From Flectonema sp. DT1601 (taxonomy: Eukaryota; Euglenozoa; Diplonemea; Diplonemida; Diplonemidae), in the NCBI GenBank assembly GCA_964019425.1, contig OZ025805.1:968001-1032000 (forward strand): 64,000 bases of DNA. Reading direction: 5' to 3'. Every line of letters starts with the position of its first letter. The first letter of the stretch is position 1. A model generated the notes under the pieces. It was given only the letters and a program-made list of their open reading frames with translations, ran no database searches and was not told the DNA's origin. Positions 38,313-49,631 of the stretch are shown piece after piece. The position numbers were made by a program, and so were the translations under genes.

Positions 38313-39740
38313 ATGTCAAAGTTTACCTATGACCTCCTAGTGATTGGTGGTGGAAGTGGTGGAGTTAGGGCAGCCAGATGGGCAGCGGGATTGTCAGCAA
38401 AACCAAAGGTCGCTCTGGTAGAACTTCCTTACGGAGCAGAAAAGGGAGGTCTTGGAGGCACCTGCGTCCTACGTGGATGTGTTCCAAAGAAGCTGCTTTG
38501 GTATGGAGGACACTACGGTCATGACATGAGAGATGCAACAGGCTATGGCTGGAACATCCCTGAAGGTCTGTCCCACGACTGGCCAGCTCTAATGGAAAAG
38601 AAGAGAACTGAAATGCTTCGATTAAATGGAATATACGCTGGTCTTCTTGAGAGTGCTGGTGTTGATTTATTAGAAGGTTTCGGATCACTTGAAGACCCCC
38701 ACACAGTAGTAGTCGGAGATGTCAAGTACACTGCCGAAACAATTCTAATCGCAACTGGAGCGACTCCACACCACCTGTCATTTCCAGGATCTGAACACGC
38801 TATTACTTCTGATGAGCTTCTAAATGTGAGCTCAAAACCATCAAAGATGGTTGTCCTTGGAGCAGGATACATTGCATGTGAAATGGCTTGTATCTTAAAG
38901 GGATACGGTACTGAAGTACATGTTGTATACCGGGCACCTCAACCACTTCGTGGATTTGACGAAGACTGTAGAGTGTTCTTAGGTGAACAAATGGCAGCAC
39001 ATGGTCTTATTATGCACCCAGAGCAAACACCTGCTTCCATAAAGAAACAAGATGATGGTAAGTTCACAGTAGTCACGAATAGTAAAGATGGTGAAGTTGA
39101 GACTAAAGATGTTGATGTTGTTTTAATGGCAACTGGAAGAAAACCAAACATTCGAGGTCTCGGATTAGACAAGGCTGGAGTTGAATTGAATGCCGGAGGT
39201 GCTGTAAAGGTAGACGACTACTCACAGACTAATGTTGAAAGTATCTACGCAGTTGGTGATGTCACTGACAGAATGCAACTAACACCGGTGGCTCTTCACG
39301 AGGCTGTTTGTTTTGCTAACACAAAGTACGGTGGTGAAAAACAAAGTCCATGTCACGAGTTAATTGCTTCTGCTGTATTCACAACCCCACCAATGGGAGT
39401 CTGTGGTCTAACAGAAGAACAAGCAATCTCTCAATACAAAGATGTTGACGTTTACACATCAAACTTCAGAACTATGGTCCACACATTATCAGGGTCGTCT
39501 GAGAGATCGTTTATGAAGCTTCTCGTTGATCCAAAGACGACTAAAGTAATTGGTATTCACATTGTTGGAAAAGACGCATCTGAAATTATCCAAGGATTTG
39601 GTGTTGCTCTTAAATGTGGCGCCACAAAGCAACAACTTGACTCGACGATTGGTGTACATCCATCCTCGGCCGAGGAACTGGTAACGATGCGCAAAGCAAC
39701 CCGTACGATAAGAGACGGAAAAGTTCAGGCTAATCTGTAG
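38313..39740 (+). CDS. Glutathione reductase, plant/cyanobacterial type
   Basis: A 475-residue FAD/NAD(P)H disulfide reductase. It has GGGSGGVRAARWAA (FAD), the redox pair C51 and C56 in GGTCVLRGCVPKK, VVLGAGYIACEMA and VYRAPQPLRGFD (NADPH binding with Arg residues), SIYAVGDVTD, and H449/E454 in HPSSAEE. VALVELPYGAEKGGLGG, YGW and LNGIYAGLL follow the plant/cyanobacterial GR pattern. At positions that separate GR from trypanothione reductase this protein has Arg where TR has Glu and Trp, so glutathione is the better substrate call. It keeps cytosolic glutathione reduced. No organelle targeting signal is obvious. Confidence 0.9.
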   Translation: MSKFTYDLLVIGGGSGGVRAARWAAGLSAKPKVALVELPYGAEKGGLGGTCVLRGCVPKKLLWYGGHYGHDMRDATGYGWNIPEGLSHDWPALMEKKRTEMLRLNGIYAGLLESAGVDLLEGFGSLEDPHTVVVGDVKYTAETILIATGATPHHLSFPGSEHAITSDELLNVSSKPSKMVVLGAGYIACEMACILKGYGTEVHVVYRAPQPLRGFDEDCRVFLGEQMAAHGLIMHPEQTPASIKKQDDGKFTVVTNSKDGEVETKDVDVVLMATGRKPNIRGLGLDKAGVELNAGGAVKVDDYSQTNVESIYAVGDVTDRMQLTPVALHEAVCFANTKYGGEKQSPCHELIASAVFTTPPMGVCGLTEEQAISQYKDVDVYTSNFRTMVHTLSGSSERSFMKLLVDPKTTKVIGIHIVGKDASEIIQGFGVALKCGATKQQLDSTIGVHPSSAEELVTMRKATRTIRDGKVQANL

Positions 39741-40177
39741 TCATAGTTTTGTTTAATTTTAATTTTTTCATGCACAAGACATCCTTCTAGCTCTCCCACA
39801 GTTATTCTGGATAACAAGTTTTTGTGCATAGCAACCTATTAAAAAAAAAATCTGGATTGTGCAAGTCGCGCGCAAACCTTTTTTTTTTTTAACCCATCAA
39901 GGACATAATGTAAGTACCTTTTTTTACCATGAATTTTACGTTATATTTTGAGCACAGTACGATCAGCTTTTAAAATAAATTTTTAAAAAAAAAAAAAAAG
40001 GGTGCCAAATGCCCAGGCAAAACAGGGCTTTGATTAGTGGTGGCCCCTCCCCCACGAGTTTCCTTTCTATTTTACACGCTGAAAATAAAAAAAATGATTG
40101 GTTAGCGATTCACACAACAGGAGATGTCGTGTCCTGGCCATAAGCGCTGACTTTTGTTAAAAATTTTCTTCTTATTT

Positions 40178-40210
<33 letters not shown>

Positions 40211-41007
40211 TCTCTCCTGTTTTCTTATTGTTGGGATTTGAATTGCCACTAAAGTCATTTTCGGAATACTGATAAACTAGGAAGGGAAAAAAAAAAGAAA
40301 TAAAAAAAAAGAAGAAAAAAAAACAACAACAACAACACGTACAAAAATACTAACTTATCGTTGGCTTACTATACTTCCCATGCGGTTGAAAGATTACGGA
40401 TTGGTTGCTCTTATTCGAAATTTTTTAATTCCTTTTTTTTTTTTTTTTTTATTTTTTTTTATTCTCTCCTTCCTTTCTTTCGTAAAAAAAAAAAAAAAAA
40501 CTAAATTAGTGTTTCTCACCACGAATTTAAGAAAAAAAACGTTTCCTTTTTTTTTTTTTTTTTTATATAAACACAGCGAAGCAGAGATTTCTTTTTACCT
40601 TCAGCTTTTCAAACAAACGACAGTAGCGTTTTTACCACGACTATCTATCGTTTGGCTTGTCTTTTCTACGTATAAAAGCTGAAACTGATACGGTCTGTTT
40701 CCAAAAAAAAAAAAAAAAAAAAATTAACAACAACAACAACAACAACAACACAAATAAAGGAAACTTTTACGACAGTTTCTTCTTTTCCCTTTTTTTTTTT
40801 TTTTTTTAAAAAAATTAAAAAAAAGAAAATTGAACAAACAAAGAGGGCTGCATATTAAATTAAAAGCCTCCAGAAGACTCATTTTGTAATACAGTATTCA
40901 AACGTATGACTAGACTGTGAGGTATACCTCTGGAGAGTCTGTTGATCTCTTTAGTTGTGAGCTCCGATTAAAATTATTTTTTAAAAATTACTTAGAAGTA
41001 TAACAAC
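39741..41007. other. 1.3 kb gap of low complexity
   Basis: No gene or dispersed repeat is seen. There are long homopolymers: T at about 40188-40211 and 40433-40461 (interrupted), A at about 40702-40722, and a CAA repeat at about 40727-40751. Confidence 0.55.
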
Positions 41008-43088
41008 ATGTCAGGTATGGGAAGAGGTAGAGGACGGGGTGCAAAACCCAAAGAAGATGTTGACAAAGCACCACCACCACGAGGAGGACCACCTCCAGCA
41101 GGAGCCACATCAACAGGACCACCAGCCAGTCTTTTCAAAGCAAGAAATGCAGACACGACAACGTACAACAGAGATGAAATGAAAGACTTATTTCAACCAA
41201 CTCCATGCCCTACGAATGTTCCAAAAGCTGATTTCGTATCTCAGAACACAGTAAAGCCACGATTCGTGTTAGACGAGGAGAAGGCGAAACCATCTGACAA
41301 ATGGGCGACTCCGAGTTGCTTTACAAAACCATCGACAACAGCTGTTGAAGACCACGACTTTTGGAGCGTCCCTGAAGAGAAACCTGTCGAAGTAAAACAA
41401 GAAACGAAAAAGCTTACCAACTTAGAACAAGAGTTAGAAGACACAAAACGTCAAATGGAAGAATACAAAAGGAAAATGGAAGACTTGGAACGTGCCCGCC
41501 TCGAAGAAGTCGAACAAAGCAAAAGAGAAGTCGAACAAGAGCGCAAAAAGATGGAAGAAGAACGTCAGGAAATTGAAAGAATGAAAGCATCGGCAGCACA
41601 AGAACGGCAAAGACAACAGGATGAGCTCCTTGCTTTGGAATCCCAGAGACGGGAAAACGATAAAAAAATAGCTCAAGAACAGCAACTTGTTGACGAAGAA
41701 AACAAACAAAAACGTCTCCAAGAAGAAGCCAATGCAGCAAAACTCGCAGAAAGCAACAAAAAACAGCGGGAAGAGGAGGAACGCCTTGAACAAAGGAAGC
41801 TCGCCGAGGAACGTCGGGAACAAGAAAGGCTCGAAGAAGAACGCAAAGAGCAAGAAAGTATTGACCAGGCAAAGAACCAAAAAGTTGAGAAGGAAAGGAA
41901 GCGTAACGAAGAACGTGAGAAACGCAGAAAGGAAAAGGAAGAGCGAGAGCAAAGACAACGTGAGGCAGCAGAAGAGCGCAAGAAGGAAGAAGAAGAAGAA
42001 GCACAAAGAAAGCTTGAGATGAAGAAGAAGAGAGAAGAAGAACGTCTCAAAGAAAAGAACAGAGTTGAGGCGGAAACAAAGAAGAAGGAGGAACAGCGCG
42101 CTGCAGCTAACCAATCCAAACCTAAAGCAGTTTGGGAAAGCAGCTCCGAAGACGGAATGGACTTTGCTTCTCTACACGCTGGCATGAAGACTGGCAAGCT
42201 TAAAGGAAAGAAAAACATCGTATGTACCCTTCCTATTATTTAATATCCTCATTTAATAAATAAATATCATCACTGTTTCCTTATTAACACCACTACAGTC
42301 TATCCCACCACCGAAACAACTACCTAAGGGTGAAGTCGTAATGCCAAAGAAGGTATGTTGTCATTCTAATCCTTCGATTTATAATTTTATTTGTATCACA
42401 ACAACACTAAATAACATAACAGGTACCAGGAAAAGTTCTCGAGCTAAAGCCAAAGGGAAATGCATCTGCCTGGGGTTCAGTGGCGGCTGTGAAAAAGCCT
42501 CTCAACATGAAGAAGATTCTAGCTGAACAATTAAAGAAGGAAGGAACTGATAAAAATAACGAAGTAGCATCGTATTTAAACCCAGAAAAAACGAAGAAAA
42601 AGAAGCAAAAACACAGACAGAAGATCAACCACGGAAGTGATGACGACGATGATGATGAGACTCCTGTTCAGAAGGAGGAGGAGGTTTTCAAAGTTCCATT
42701 GGGACCTCAAGTCGACACTGAAATCCATCAATGGGCAACAACCACGTTACGTAAATTAGCAGGATCGAAAACAGCCCTCGACATCTCTTCTGTTTGTGAA
42801 GTTCTTTGCTTGGCTGGAACAGCAGAAGAACTACGAACCTGCGCTGCGGATGCTTTGGGACTTATGAAAGGTGCTTCAAGGTTTGTGGAAGACTTGGTTG
42901 AAAAAAGATGGCCAACAGGATCAAAGATTCAGCAGCTAAAGCAATCTGTACAACAGAAAGCTCAACAACAACAAGGTAAGAAATCTCAGGGTAAGGGAAG
43001 AAGAGCGAAAAGTAACTTGAATGGTCTTGTCAATTTCGGAGTTGTAGCTGCTCCTTCATTCAATGCCGGGGAAATAGAAACTGTGTAG
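41008..43088 (+). CDS. GIGYF-like protein, Arg/Glu-rich coiled coil, 3 exons
   Basis: Exons 41008-42219, 42299-42352 (54 nt) and 42423-43088 join in phase 0 to 643 residues. The N-terminus is RGG-like (GRGRGRG) and Pro-rich. Residues about 130-380 form a very charged ER/EK coiled coil. Exon 3 gives NASAWGSV then LNMKKILAEQLKKE, an acidic stretch, and a C-terminal helical region (IHQWATTTLRKLAGSKTALDISSVCEVLCLAGTAEE, split here only for reference). It resembles the C-terminal segment of PERQ/GIGYF proteins, which repress translation with 4E-HP. No GYF domain is apparent, so this is a tentative family call. Confidence 0.5.
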
Positions 43089-43871
43089 GGTCTAATTTTC
43101 ACTCTTCTCCCGTTTTTACGTCTTTTGTTATTTATATGGATTTTTGTTATTTTATGTCAGGGATTTTTTTTTTCTTACTTTTTTTTTTAAACTAACCATT
43201 AAGGGAGGGGGGGGAAAAAAGAAAACAAAGAAAAAGAATTTAAAAAAAAATAATTTTTCCATATGTTGGAATTGCATACTGGCGCTCAGAAGAACTCGTT
43301 CGGTTCTTCAATCTGTTTGAACGACCTCTCATGTTGGTAGTGTCCGATGAAGATTTTTCGATGCTCACACTAGTCTATCCACTCAAAGGGCCTGAGGATC
43401 GTCATATTTCAATTTCTTTTTTTTTTCCTTCTACTTTTTTTTAAAATCAAGAAAAAAGAAACTAACAACAACAACAAAAAAAAAAAAAAAAAAAAAAAAA
43501 GAAACACGAAGTATCAATTAGATAGAGAAGTGGTTGTGTTAGTTATTTTATTAAAAATGTTATGTAATCTTCCTGAAAACTTTCTTCTAACCGCGAAGGA
43601 CATCAGGCAGCTCTCTCATTATGACTACTGATAATTTTCTATCCCACTTTCAGTAGAAAACCAGCTCTGCCGCATTATTAGACAGCAAAACCTTATAAAA
43701 AAGTTCGTGGAATAGGAAAAAAAAAAAAAAAACAAGAAAAATAGAATATCACCGGATTTTGTGGTTTTTTTTTTTTACAATTTTTTTTTCCCCCGTATTT
43801 TTTTTGTTTTTTGTAAATCCTTTGTTTCCCATAAAAAACACAGTTTTAAAAAAAAAAAAAAAAAAAAAAAA
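43089..43871. other. Intergenic gap with long A runs
   Basis: No gene is seen. A runs lie at about 43475-43500 and 43848-43872, the second directly before the next start codon. T runs are at 43763-43776. Confidence 0.5.
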
Positions 43872-45396
43872 ATGATGGCGACAGCAAGCAACAGCAGTGA
43901 ATACAAAGACCCGGACGTATCCCAACGAAATGAAGAAGAAATGAACAACAGCGTGGCATCACAAGAGGAGTCTCTCTCTGTGGGGATAGTCCAATTTAGT
44001 AGAGTCTCTCTATTAGATGCTTCAGAGACAAGTGATTGCATAATTACTTTTAATGGAATGGATTTCTATGTTCATACTGCCTTGTTAGCACCTGTTTCAA
44101 TTTATTTTGAGCAATGCTTAACAGGAGAATGGGCTGAAAGCGTCAGTAAACACATCGACGTTGAAATTCTCGGCGCCACAGTACGAGATTTTGAATGGGT
44201 TCTCAGATGTCTTTACGGAGGTCAAAATCTTCAACTGGAAAAAAAACAAATTGAAGGAGTTCTTCGCATCGCATCATATTTTCAACTGGCTCCCTTATCT
44301 GAGAGGGTCCAGGAAATGGTTCTTACTTGTGTTACAACAGGAGCAGAAGTATTAGAATTAAATATAACACACAGAGTTATGCTTAATAAGCTAGCCGACA
44401 CTATTCAACTGAAGGAAAACGACGTACTTTCTCTTCTAAAAGTCGCAACAGAATACTGCGCAGAAGATCTACAACGTCGATGTGGAAAAACTCTCGCTGA
44501 GACGGTTCTAACTAAAGACGCTGAAGTTTCTCAACTTGTTGAACTGCCGGTAGCAACGCTTATTGGTTGTTTTTCTTCTGATAAGATGAGCGGACTTGGT
44601 AACGAAGACGCTCTTCTAGAACTGATTATGAGGATTTGTTCAGTTGCTAGTTTCGACGAAACAACCGAAAGAGAACTTGCTGCCTGTATCAGACTACAGT
44701 ACCTGTCTGTCAACGGTATCGAACTTGCATATAAATGGCCTGTTGTAGACAGAAATAACATGATAAGAGCACTTGCTAAGCAACGAGACCCAGCAGCATT
44801 TCCGGACATTGCTAGAGAATCAGCCAGACAGTTTTATATTGCTTTTAGTCCTGAATTGTCGAAAGGTGTCCTCACATACTTTGAGAACAGCGCCGTTGTT
44901 GTTCACCATTCTAAAGCTCGTGCTGTCGCTGTCGTTGATATCCCTTGTGAAAAAGGTAAAATTGTAAAAGTAACATTCAAATTAGTTAACGACAAAAGAG
45001 GTGATGAAGGAACCTGTTTCGGTACCGTCTCTCGCTACAATGTCGGACCTGCTGACTACCGAGAAGCAGAAGGTCCTTTATGGAGAGCTTACAATGGAGA
45101 GGTCCGTGAGTTAAAAGTAGTAAAGAAAGACATTGCCAAACTTCACCCAAATGACACCGCAACAGTGGTGGTTGACGGAATCACTCGTAAAGTAGAATTC
45201 GTTAAGGATGGTAAGTCACTTGCTGAGAGAGAGATAATGCCAGAGGTACGATGGCCTGTATGTTATTTATAATTCTCTGTCGTCTTCCATTCGTTGTTAA
45301 GTAATTTAATAGAAATCAACAAAACAGATATGTCCTGCTGTTTGGTTTTACGGATGCAATGAGAAAGTCATAGTTCAGAGCTCACTTGTAATATGA
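43872..45396 (+). CDS. BTB-BACK-SPRY protein, 2 exons
   Basis: Exons 43872-45257 and 45328-45396 join in frame to 484 residues. The BTB domain (about 50-160) shows SDCIITFNGMDFYVHTALLAPVS and FEWVLRCLYGG. A BACK-like helical region (about 165-300) follows. A SPRY-type beta domain (about 310-484) ends in exon 2, where the short last exon supplies ICPAVWFYGCNEKVIVQ, a typical SPRY strand pair missing if the intron is ignored. BTB-BACK proteins commonly serve as Cullin-3 substrate adaptors, with the SPRY domain binding targets. That role is family knowledge; the target is unknown. Confidence 0.8.
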
Positions 45397-45832
45397 ATGA
45401 ACTCCCTATATATTCAGATTGTTTCTTTTGTTTTTATGTATCTAACTCACTCTTGCCCTACTCGTATTTAATTTATTATTTTATCTTACTTATCGTCATA
45501 AATATTGACACCTGTCACGTGTTAATCTCCGATTGGAGTTTGATGGATAGCTGATTCACTTTTATTTTGTACTCTACTCAAGTCATTTGTCATTTACGAT
45601 CAGAGTTCCTTCCAACCTCGAAAAACACAAAAACCTTACCTTATTTATATATTCTGCACTTACGGGTGGCCTAACCATTTTGTTTTTTTCTTTTTTTTTG
45701 TACCGAAGTAGTCGGAGAAGAAACTATTCAGAGTAAATGTCGTAATTTCTTATATGGGTTATGATTTATTTTCCCCAAATGCGAGAGAGGATTCTTGTCT
45801 GAGTTTCAACGAAATATAAGGCTAATCTGAAT

Positions 45833-45874
<42 letters not shown>

Positions 45875-46511
45875 TTAATTTCTCCCCTTTAGTTTTCTTT
45901 CGGTTGTGTAGTACCTCAAACAAAAGTATCAATTTATCCTTTTCCCTTCTCTCAACTAAATAAATTCGGTCTGGTACAGATGAGACCTTAAACTAACTGT
46001 GCTTTCCTTGAAATCCCTTTTAAGCTTGCGAGTAATTGACTTTTTTTTATCTATATATATATTGCTCTGTAATTGGGACTGGTGCGACTCGCAGTCATCA
46101 GTTTTTGATTTCACTAACAAAGTAGTTCCCTTCACTAAGTTAATTATTATTTCATACGAAGACTACGGAACGTTCTTTTTCTTTTCTTTTCCAGAACTTT
46201 TTGTATTTGTTTTCAACTTTACATCAATTCTTGCGTTTGTTACACGAAATTTGATATTTTTTTTTCTTTCCGTCTTTTTTCCCTCTTTAATATTACGTTG
46301 AAAAAAAGAAAATAAAAGTCGTTTTTTTTTTCTATTTTTTCTTTAACTGTATGACTCTTCTCAACAGAGGTAAGGTTATCACCTGTTCCCTCTGTTTGGC
46401 GAGGAGTCTTTTTAATATAATTGTTATCAAAATTATTGGTGTAAATCTTAGTAGGCAGGTAATTGTAGTTATCTCACAGTCCCTCGCAGAGAGAAATCAA
46501 ATAAAAGAAAG
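45397..46511. other. 1.1 kb gap with one dispersed repeat
   Basis: It holds the second copy of the ~130-nt repeat (45701-45834) followed by an uninterrupted run of about 39 Ts (45835-45873). No gene is seen. The acceptor for the next gene is not obvious; a weaker pyrimidine tract lies near 46320-46367. Confidence 0.5.
45701..45834. repeat. ~130-nt structured dispersed repeat, copy 2
   Basis: Starts taccgaagtagtcgg (hairpin shortened to CCGA/TCGG). It contains ACTATTCAGAG, gtaatttcttatatgggttatgatttattttcccc, and ends caacgaaatataaggctaatctgaatgg directly before a ~39-base T run. A T tract also precedes it. Confidence 0.65.
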
Positions 46512-47609
46512 ATGTCGGCTGTACGGAAACCATATCTGGTTGAGAGAATAATATTGCCGTTCTTGGCACCGTTATTTCTCGTTCAAGTGATCCTAGTCGG
46601 GTTGGTGGTCAATGCTTGGCAATTCTCATGTAAGCTCTTTATATCCGTGTTTAGCTTAAGTGGAGGTCACAAAGCAACATCACCCATGCTTTACCTTTTG
46701 GGATTAAATTTCGTTTGGCTCCTCTCTGGTATGGGGGGATGTACCTTCCGGGTCTTCAGCAACACGACAAGAAAAGAACTTGAGAAGGAAACTAACGCCA
46801 TAATGATCTCTAATCATTGTGGTAGTTTAGATTGGTTAGTCATCGCTTGGATGATGATAAAATTAAAAAAATTGAGAACCCTTCGGAGTATCGCAAAATC
46901 CTCACTCGCACTGATACCCGTAATGGGATGGACTTGGTACTTCGCAGGATTTATATTCCTAAAAAGAAGAATGGCGGAAGATCAAAAATCATTAATTCAA
47001 GGAGCTGACAGACTTCGTGAAGCAAGTCAGCCAGGATTCTTTGGTCGTCTTCCTTTTTGGTTATGTCTGTTTCCTGAAGGGACTCGATCAACCCCATCAA
47101 AACTAAAAGAATCACACGATTATCAAGTAGCTAATAATATAGAACCGATGAAGAATTTATTATATCCAAGAGTTAAGGGTTTCATTGAGTTATGGAAGCT
47201 TTTGGGAAAGGATTCCGAAACACTTGTAGATGTTACTCTGGGATATCCATCAGACATTCCAGCAGTCAATAAAGTTATCACTGGACATGGATCGGAAATT
47301 TGCGTCTTAATGAAGGTGGCTAAACCTGAATCGGTCGGCAAAGACGAATCTGATTACAAGGAATTCTTGATTAACGCTTTCAGGGAAAAAGATGCCGACT
47401 TAAGCTATTACCATAAAAACGGAAAATTCGATTATCCTGAAATTTTTGTTCAGGACACTAGATTTTTAAATGTTTTTACAATGGGTGTTGTGTTCGTATC
47501 ACTTTTCACCACACCATTTATGATGTACTTGGTGTTATCTGCACAAGCTTTAACGATTCAAATTGCTGGATCTCTATACGCCGTTGCCGTTATATTCTTT
47601 TTATTATAA
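46512..47609 (+). CDS. 1-acylglycerol-3-phosphate acyltransferase-like (LPLAT)
   Basis: A 365-residue membrane acyltransferase. It has the catalytic NHxxxxD motif (H102 and D107 in NHCGSLDW), the substrate motif FPEGTRS (about 187), an N-terminal membrane segment (about 12-40) and two C-terminal membrane segments (about 318-365). The order and C-terminal hydrophobic part fit the AGPAT3/4/5 and LPLAT group, which make phosphatidic acid or remodel lysophospholipids in ER or mitochondrial membranes. Substrate specificity cannot be read from the sequence. Confidence 0.85.
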   Translation: MSAVRKPYLVERIILPFLAPLFLVQVILVGLVVNAWQFSCKLFISVFSLSGGHKATSPMLYLLGLNFVWLLSGMGGCTFRVFSNTTRKELEKETNAIMISNHCGSLDWLVIAWMMIKLKKLRTLRSIAKSSLALIPVMGWTWYFAGFIFLKRRMAEDQKSLIQGADRLREASQPGFFGRLPFWLCLFPEGTRSTPSKLKESHDYQVANNIEPMKNLLYPRVKGFIELWKLLGKDSETLVDVTLGYPSDIPAVNKVITGHGSEICVLMKVAKPESVGKDESDYKEFLINAFREKDADLSYYHKNGKFDYPEIFVQDTRFLNVFTMGVVFVSLFTTPFMMYLVLSAQALTIQIAGSLYAVAVIFFLL

Positions 47610-48211
47610 AACGATCCGAAAACCGTTAATTTTCTTACGAGCAAAAAAACATAAAAGACTAATTGTAGCATAGTACTAGTTCTATTGACTGACATGGAGC
47701 TGATATGACACCAGGTGTATCCCTGTTTCCTTCTCTCCGTTGTAGTCTATGGCATTATTTACCACCAGTCGGTATGCGCTTGAGTCGCTTTTATATAAAA
47801 GAAGCGAGGGCTCAGCTGTGTTACGTCGGTGCTCCTTACTCTTTCAAAATGTTGAAACGAGGAGGAGTTCCAGTTTGCTTAATATTTCCTGTCATGAAAA
47901 AAAAAGAAAAGCATGAAAAAAAAAAAAAAAAAAAAAAAAGTCAATTCTTGTTTTAGTTTTGTTTCCTGTCTTTTCTTTTTTTTTTTTTTTTTTTTAAAAT
48001 TACTGTAATTAATCGAAGACAAAAAAAAAAAAGAAACAAAAAGTGTGAGAATTATTAGTAAGGTGTCGATTGTAAATAATTTGATAATCTAACGAATGAT
48101 CAGAGAGGACTGCAGTCTTTATAAGCTGCTGCACATTTTTGGAAAAAAAACTGTTTCATAGTATAAGTGTTTTTATTAGATGGAAAAAAAAAAAAAAAAA
48201 AAAAAAACAAG

Positions 48212-48395
48212 ATGCCGCAACGCTTAACTTGGCGTTGCATTGATGACCTTGTACAGGTTAGTCATTTTTCTGTTTAGTTTTTTGCTGATTTTTCTTAGTT
48301 TTTTTTTATTTTTTTATTATCAAACGCCTTGATGTCAGAGGCTTGCCACTCCATCAAGTAGCATCCATCGAGCTGCTACAGCATCAATTTTCTAA
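48212..48395 (+). CDS. Possible spliced 33-residue protein
   Basis: Weak call. ATG 48212 follows an A-rich leader like those of neighbouring genes. Exon 1 (48212-48256) ends in cag before gttagt; exon 2 (48339-48395) follows tgatgtcag. The 82-nt intron has the size usual in this genome, and the joined frame reads MPQRLTWRCIDDLVQ then RLATPSSSIHRAATASIF. I do not recognise it, and a chance arrangement cannot be excluded. Confidence 0.3.
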
Positions 48396-48510
48396 CTAAA
48401 TATTATGTGTTGAATGTGTGAATGTGTTGGGCATCGCATGTGTAATTATTTCATCATGTTGATACGCATCATTACAAGGTTTGTTATGTTTTTTTTTTTT
48501 TTTTTTTTTG

Positions 48511-48662
48511 TACCGACGTAGACGAACCGTCGGGGAAGAAACTATTCAGATTGAAAGCCGTAATTTCTTATGGTCAAAATTCAATTCCCATGCGAAGCCT
48601 GGCGCCACCCAGCACTGTACTTCAGCTGCTTTCAATGAAATATATAAGGCTGATCTGAAGGG
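48511..48662. repeat. ~130-nt structured dispersed repeat, copy 3 (longer)
   Basis: Its 5' hairpin is CCGACG/CGTCGG with a longer loop. ACTATTCAGATT and ggctgatctgaag flank the body. An inserted or diverged middle (cgaagcctggcgccacccagcactgtac) makes it about 150 nt. It lies between T runs on both sides. Confidence 0.65.
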
Positions 48663-49538
48663 TTTTTTTTTTTTTTTTTTTTTTTTTTTCCCTTCCGGTT
48701 TCTTGCACAGACAAAACATCGTGTTCTCACCGTGAACTTTATGTTTTGTAAAAAAAAACCGATTTCTTTTTATCTTTTTTTTTCCTTCTAAATTATTTCT
48801 TTAATCAGTTAATTGTCTAACCGAAGCTAGTGTACTCCACTCCAAGTCTGCGAGTCACAACTCTTTGTTGGATGGGTTTTGTTACTGATTGTCTTCCTCC
48901 CTTTTCTGAACCTGGGTGAGCGATGCGATGCGTTTTTTTTTTTTTTTTTTGGGAAACCTAATTCCGCACAAAGTTTGAAAAAACGGTTTGCAGGTGTCTT
49001 GACTTTGAAATTCGGTTGGAACGACGTGTAAGAGAACAACAGTTCTCTGTAAGGTAACCCAGCTGCACACATACCATTCTTTGCATGCACCTAGTAAAAC
49101 TTCCGGAGGCTGAGAACACTATCAGGCAACTCAACCTGTCTGTGATTTATGGAAACTTTGGGAGTTGAAAATATATTTTAGGTTTTCATACTTTGTGTTG
49201 AAATTCGGAATTTTGAAGAACTTTGCGCGGAATTTCGAGTTTCCCCCCTTTTTCTGATGCTGAGTGCGTATATTTTGTAAAATATTTTTTTTTCCCATCT
49301 TTTTCTTGAAAAAAAAGAAAATTCAAACACAAGACACAAACAACAATTCATTAACGAGATCGCTAACAAATATATACCAACTTGTTGGACTGATATCTGT
49401 GTTGATTGTTTTCATGTGCCTATTTTCGCTAGTTTTTTTTCTCAACATATTTTTGAGCAAGAATGAATTCAGTCCTAACAAAAGGTTTGTATGATGTTTT
49501 TAAAAAAGATTTTTTTTTTTTTTTTTTTTTTTTTGTTG

Positions 49539-49631
49539 TACCGACGTAGTCGGAAAAGAAACCATAGCTGCTAATTCTTGTGGCCATGGTTTATTTTCCC
49601 CTGTGCGACAGGATTCAGTCTGCGTTCAATG
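49539..49631. repeat. ~130-nt structured dispersed repeat, copy 4 (truncated)
   Basis: Keeps taccgacgtagtcgg, tcttgtggccatggtttattttcccc and gacaggattcagtctgcgttcaa, then loses similarity, so the distal arm of the closing stem is missing. It is preceded by a T run of about 24 bases. Confidence 0.65.

Noticed and set aside
38313-39740. Trypanothione reductase
   Set aside because: The substrate-site positions have Arg rather than Glu and Trp, and the VELPYG and LNGIY segments follow plant-type glutathione reductase.
40380-40682. 100-codon + strand frame rich in Phe and Lys
   Set aside because: It spans several homopolymers and shows no conserved motif.
41414-42218. Three long minus-strand open frames opposite the GIGYF-like gene
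   Set aside because: They are shadows of the repetitive GAA/GAG coiled-coil coding sequence, giving Leu/Phe/Ser-rich nonsense.
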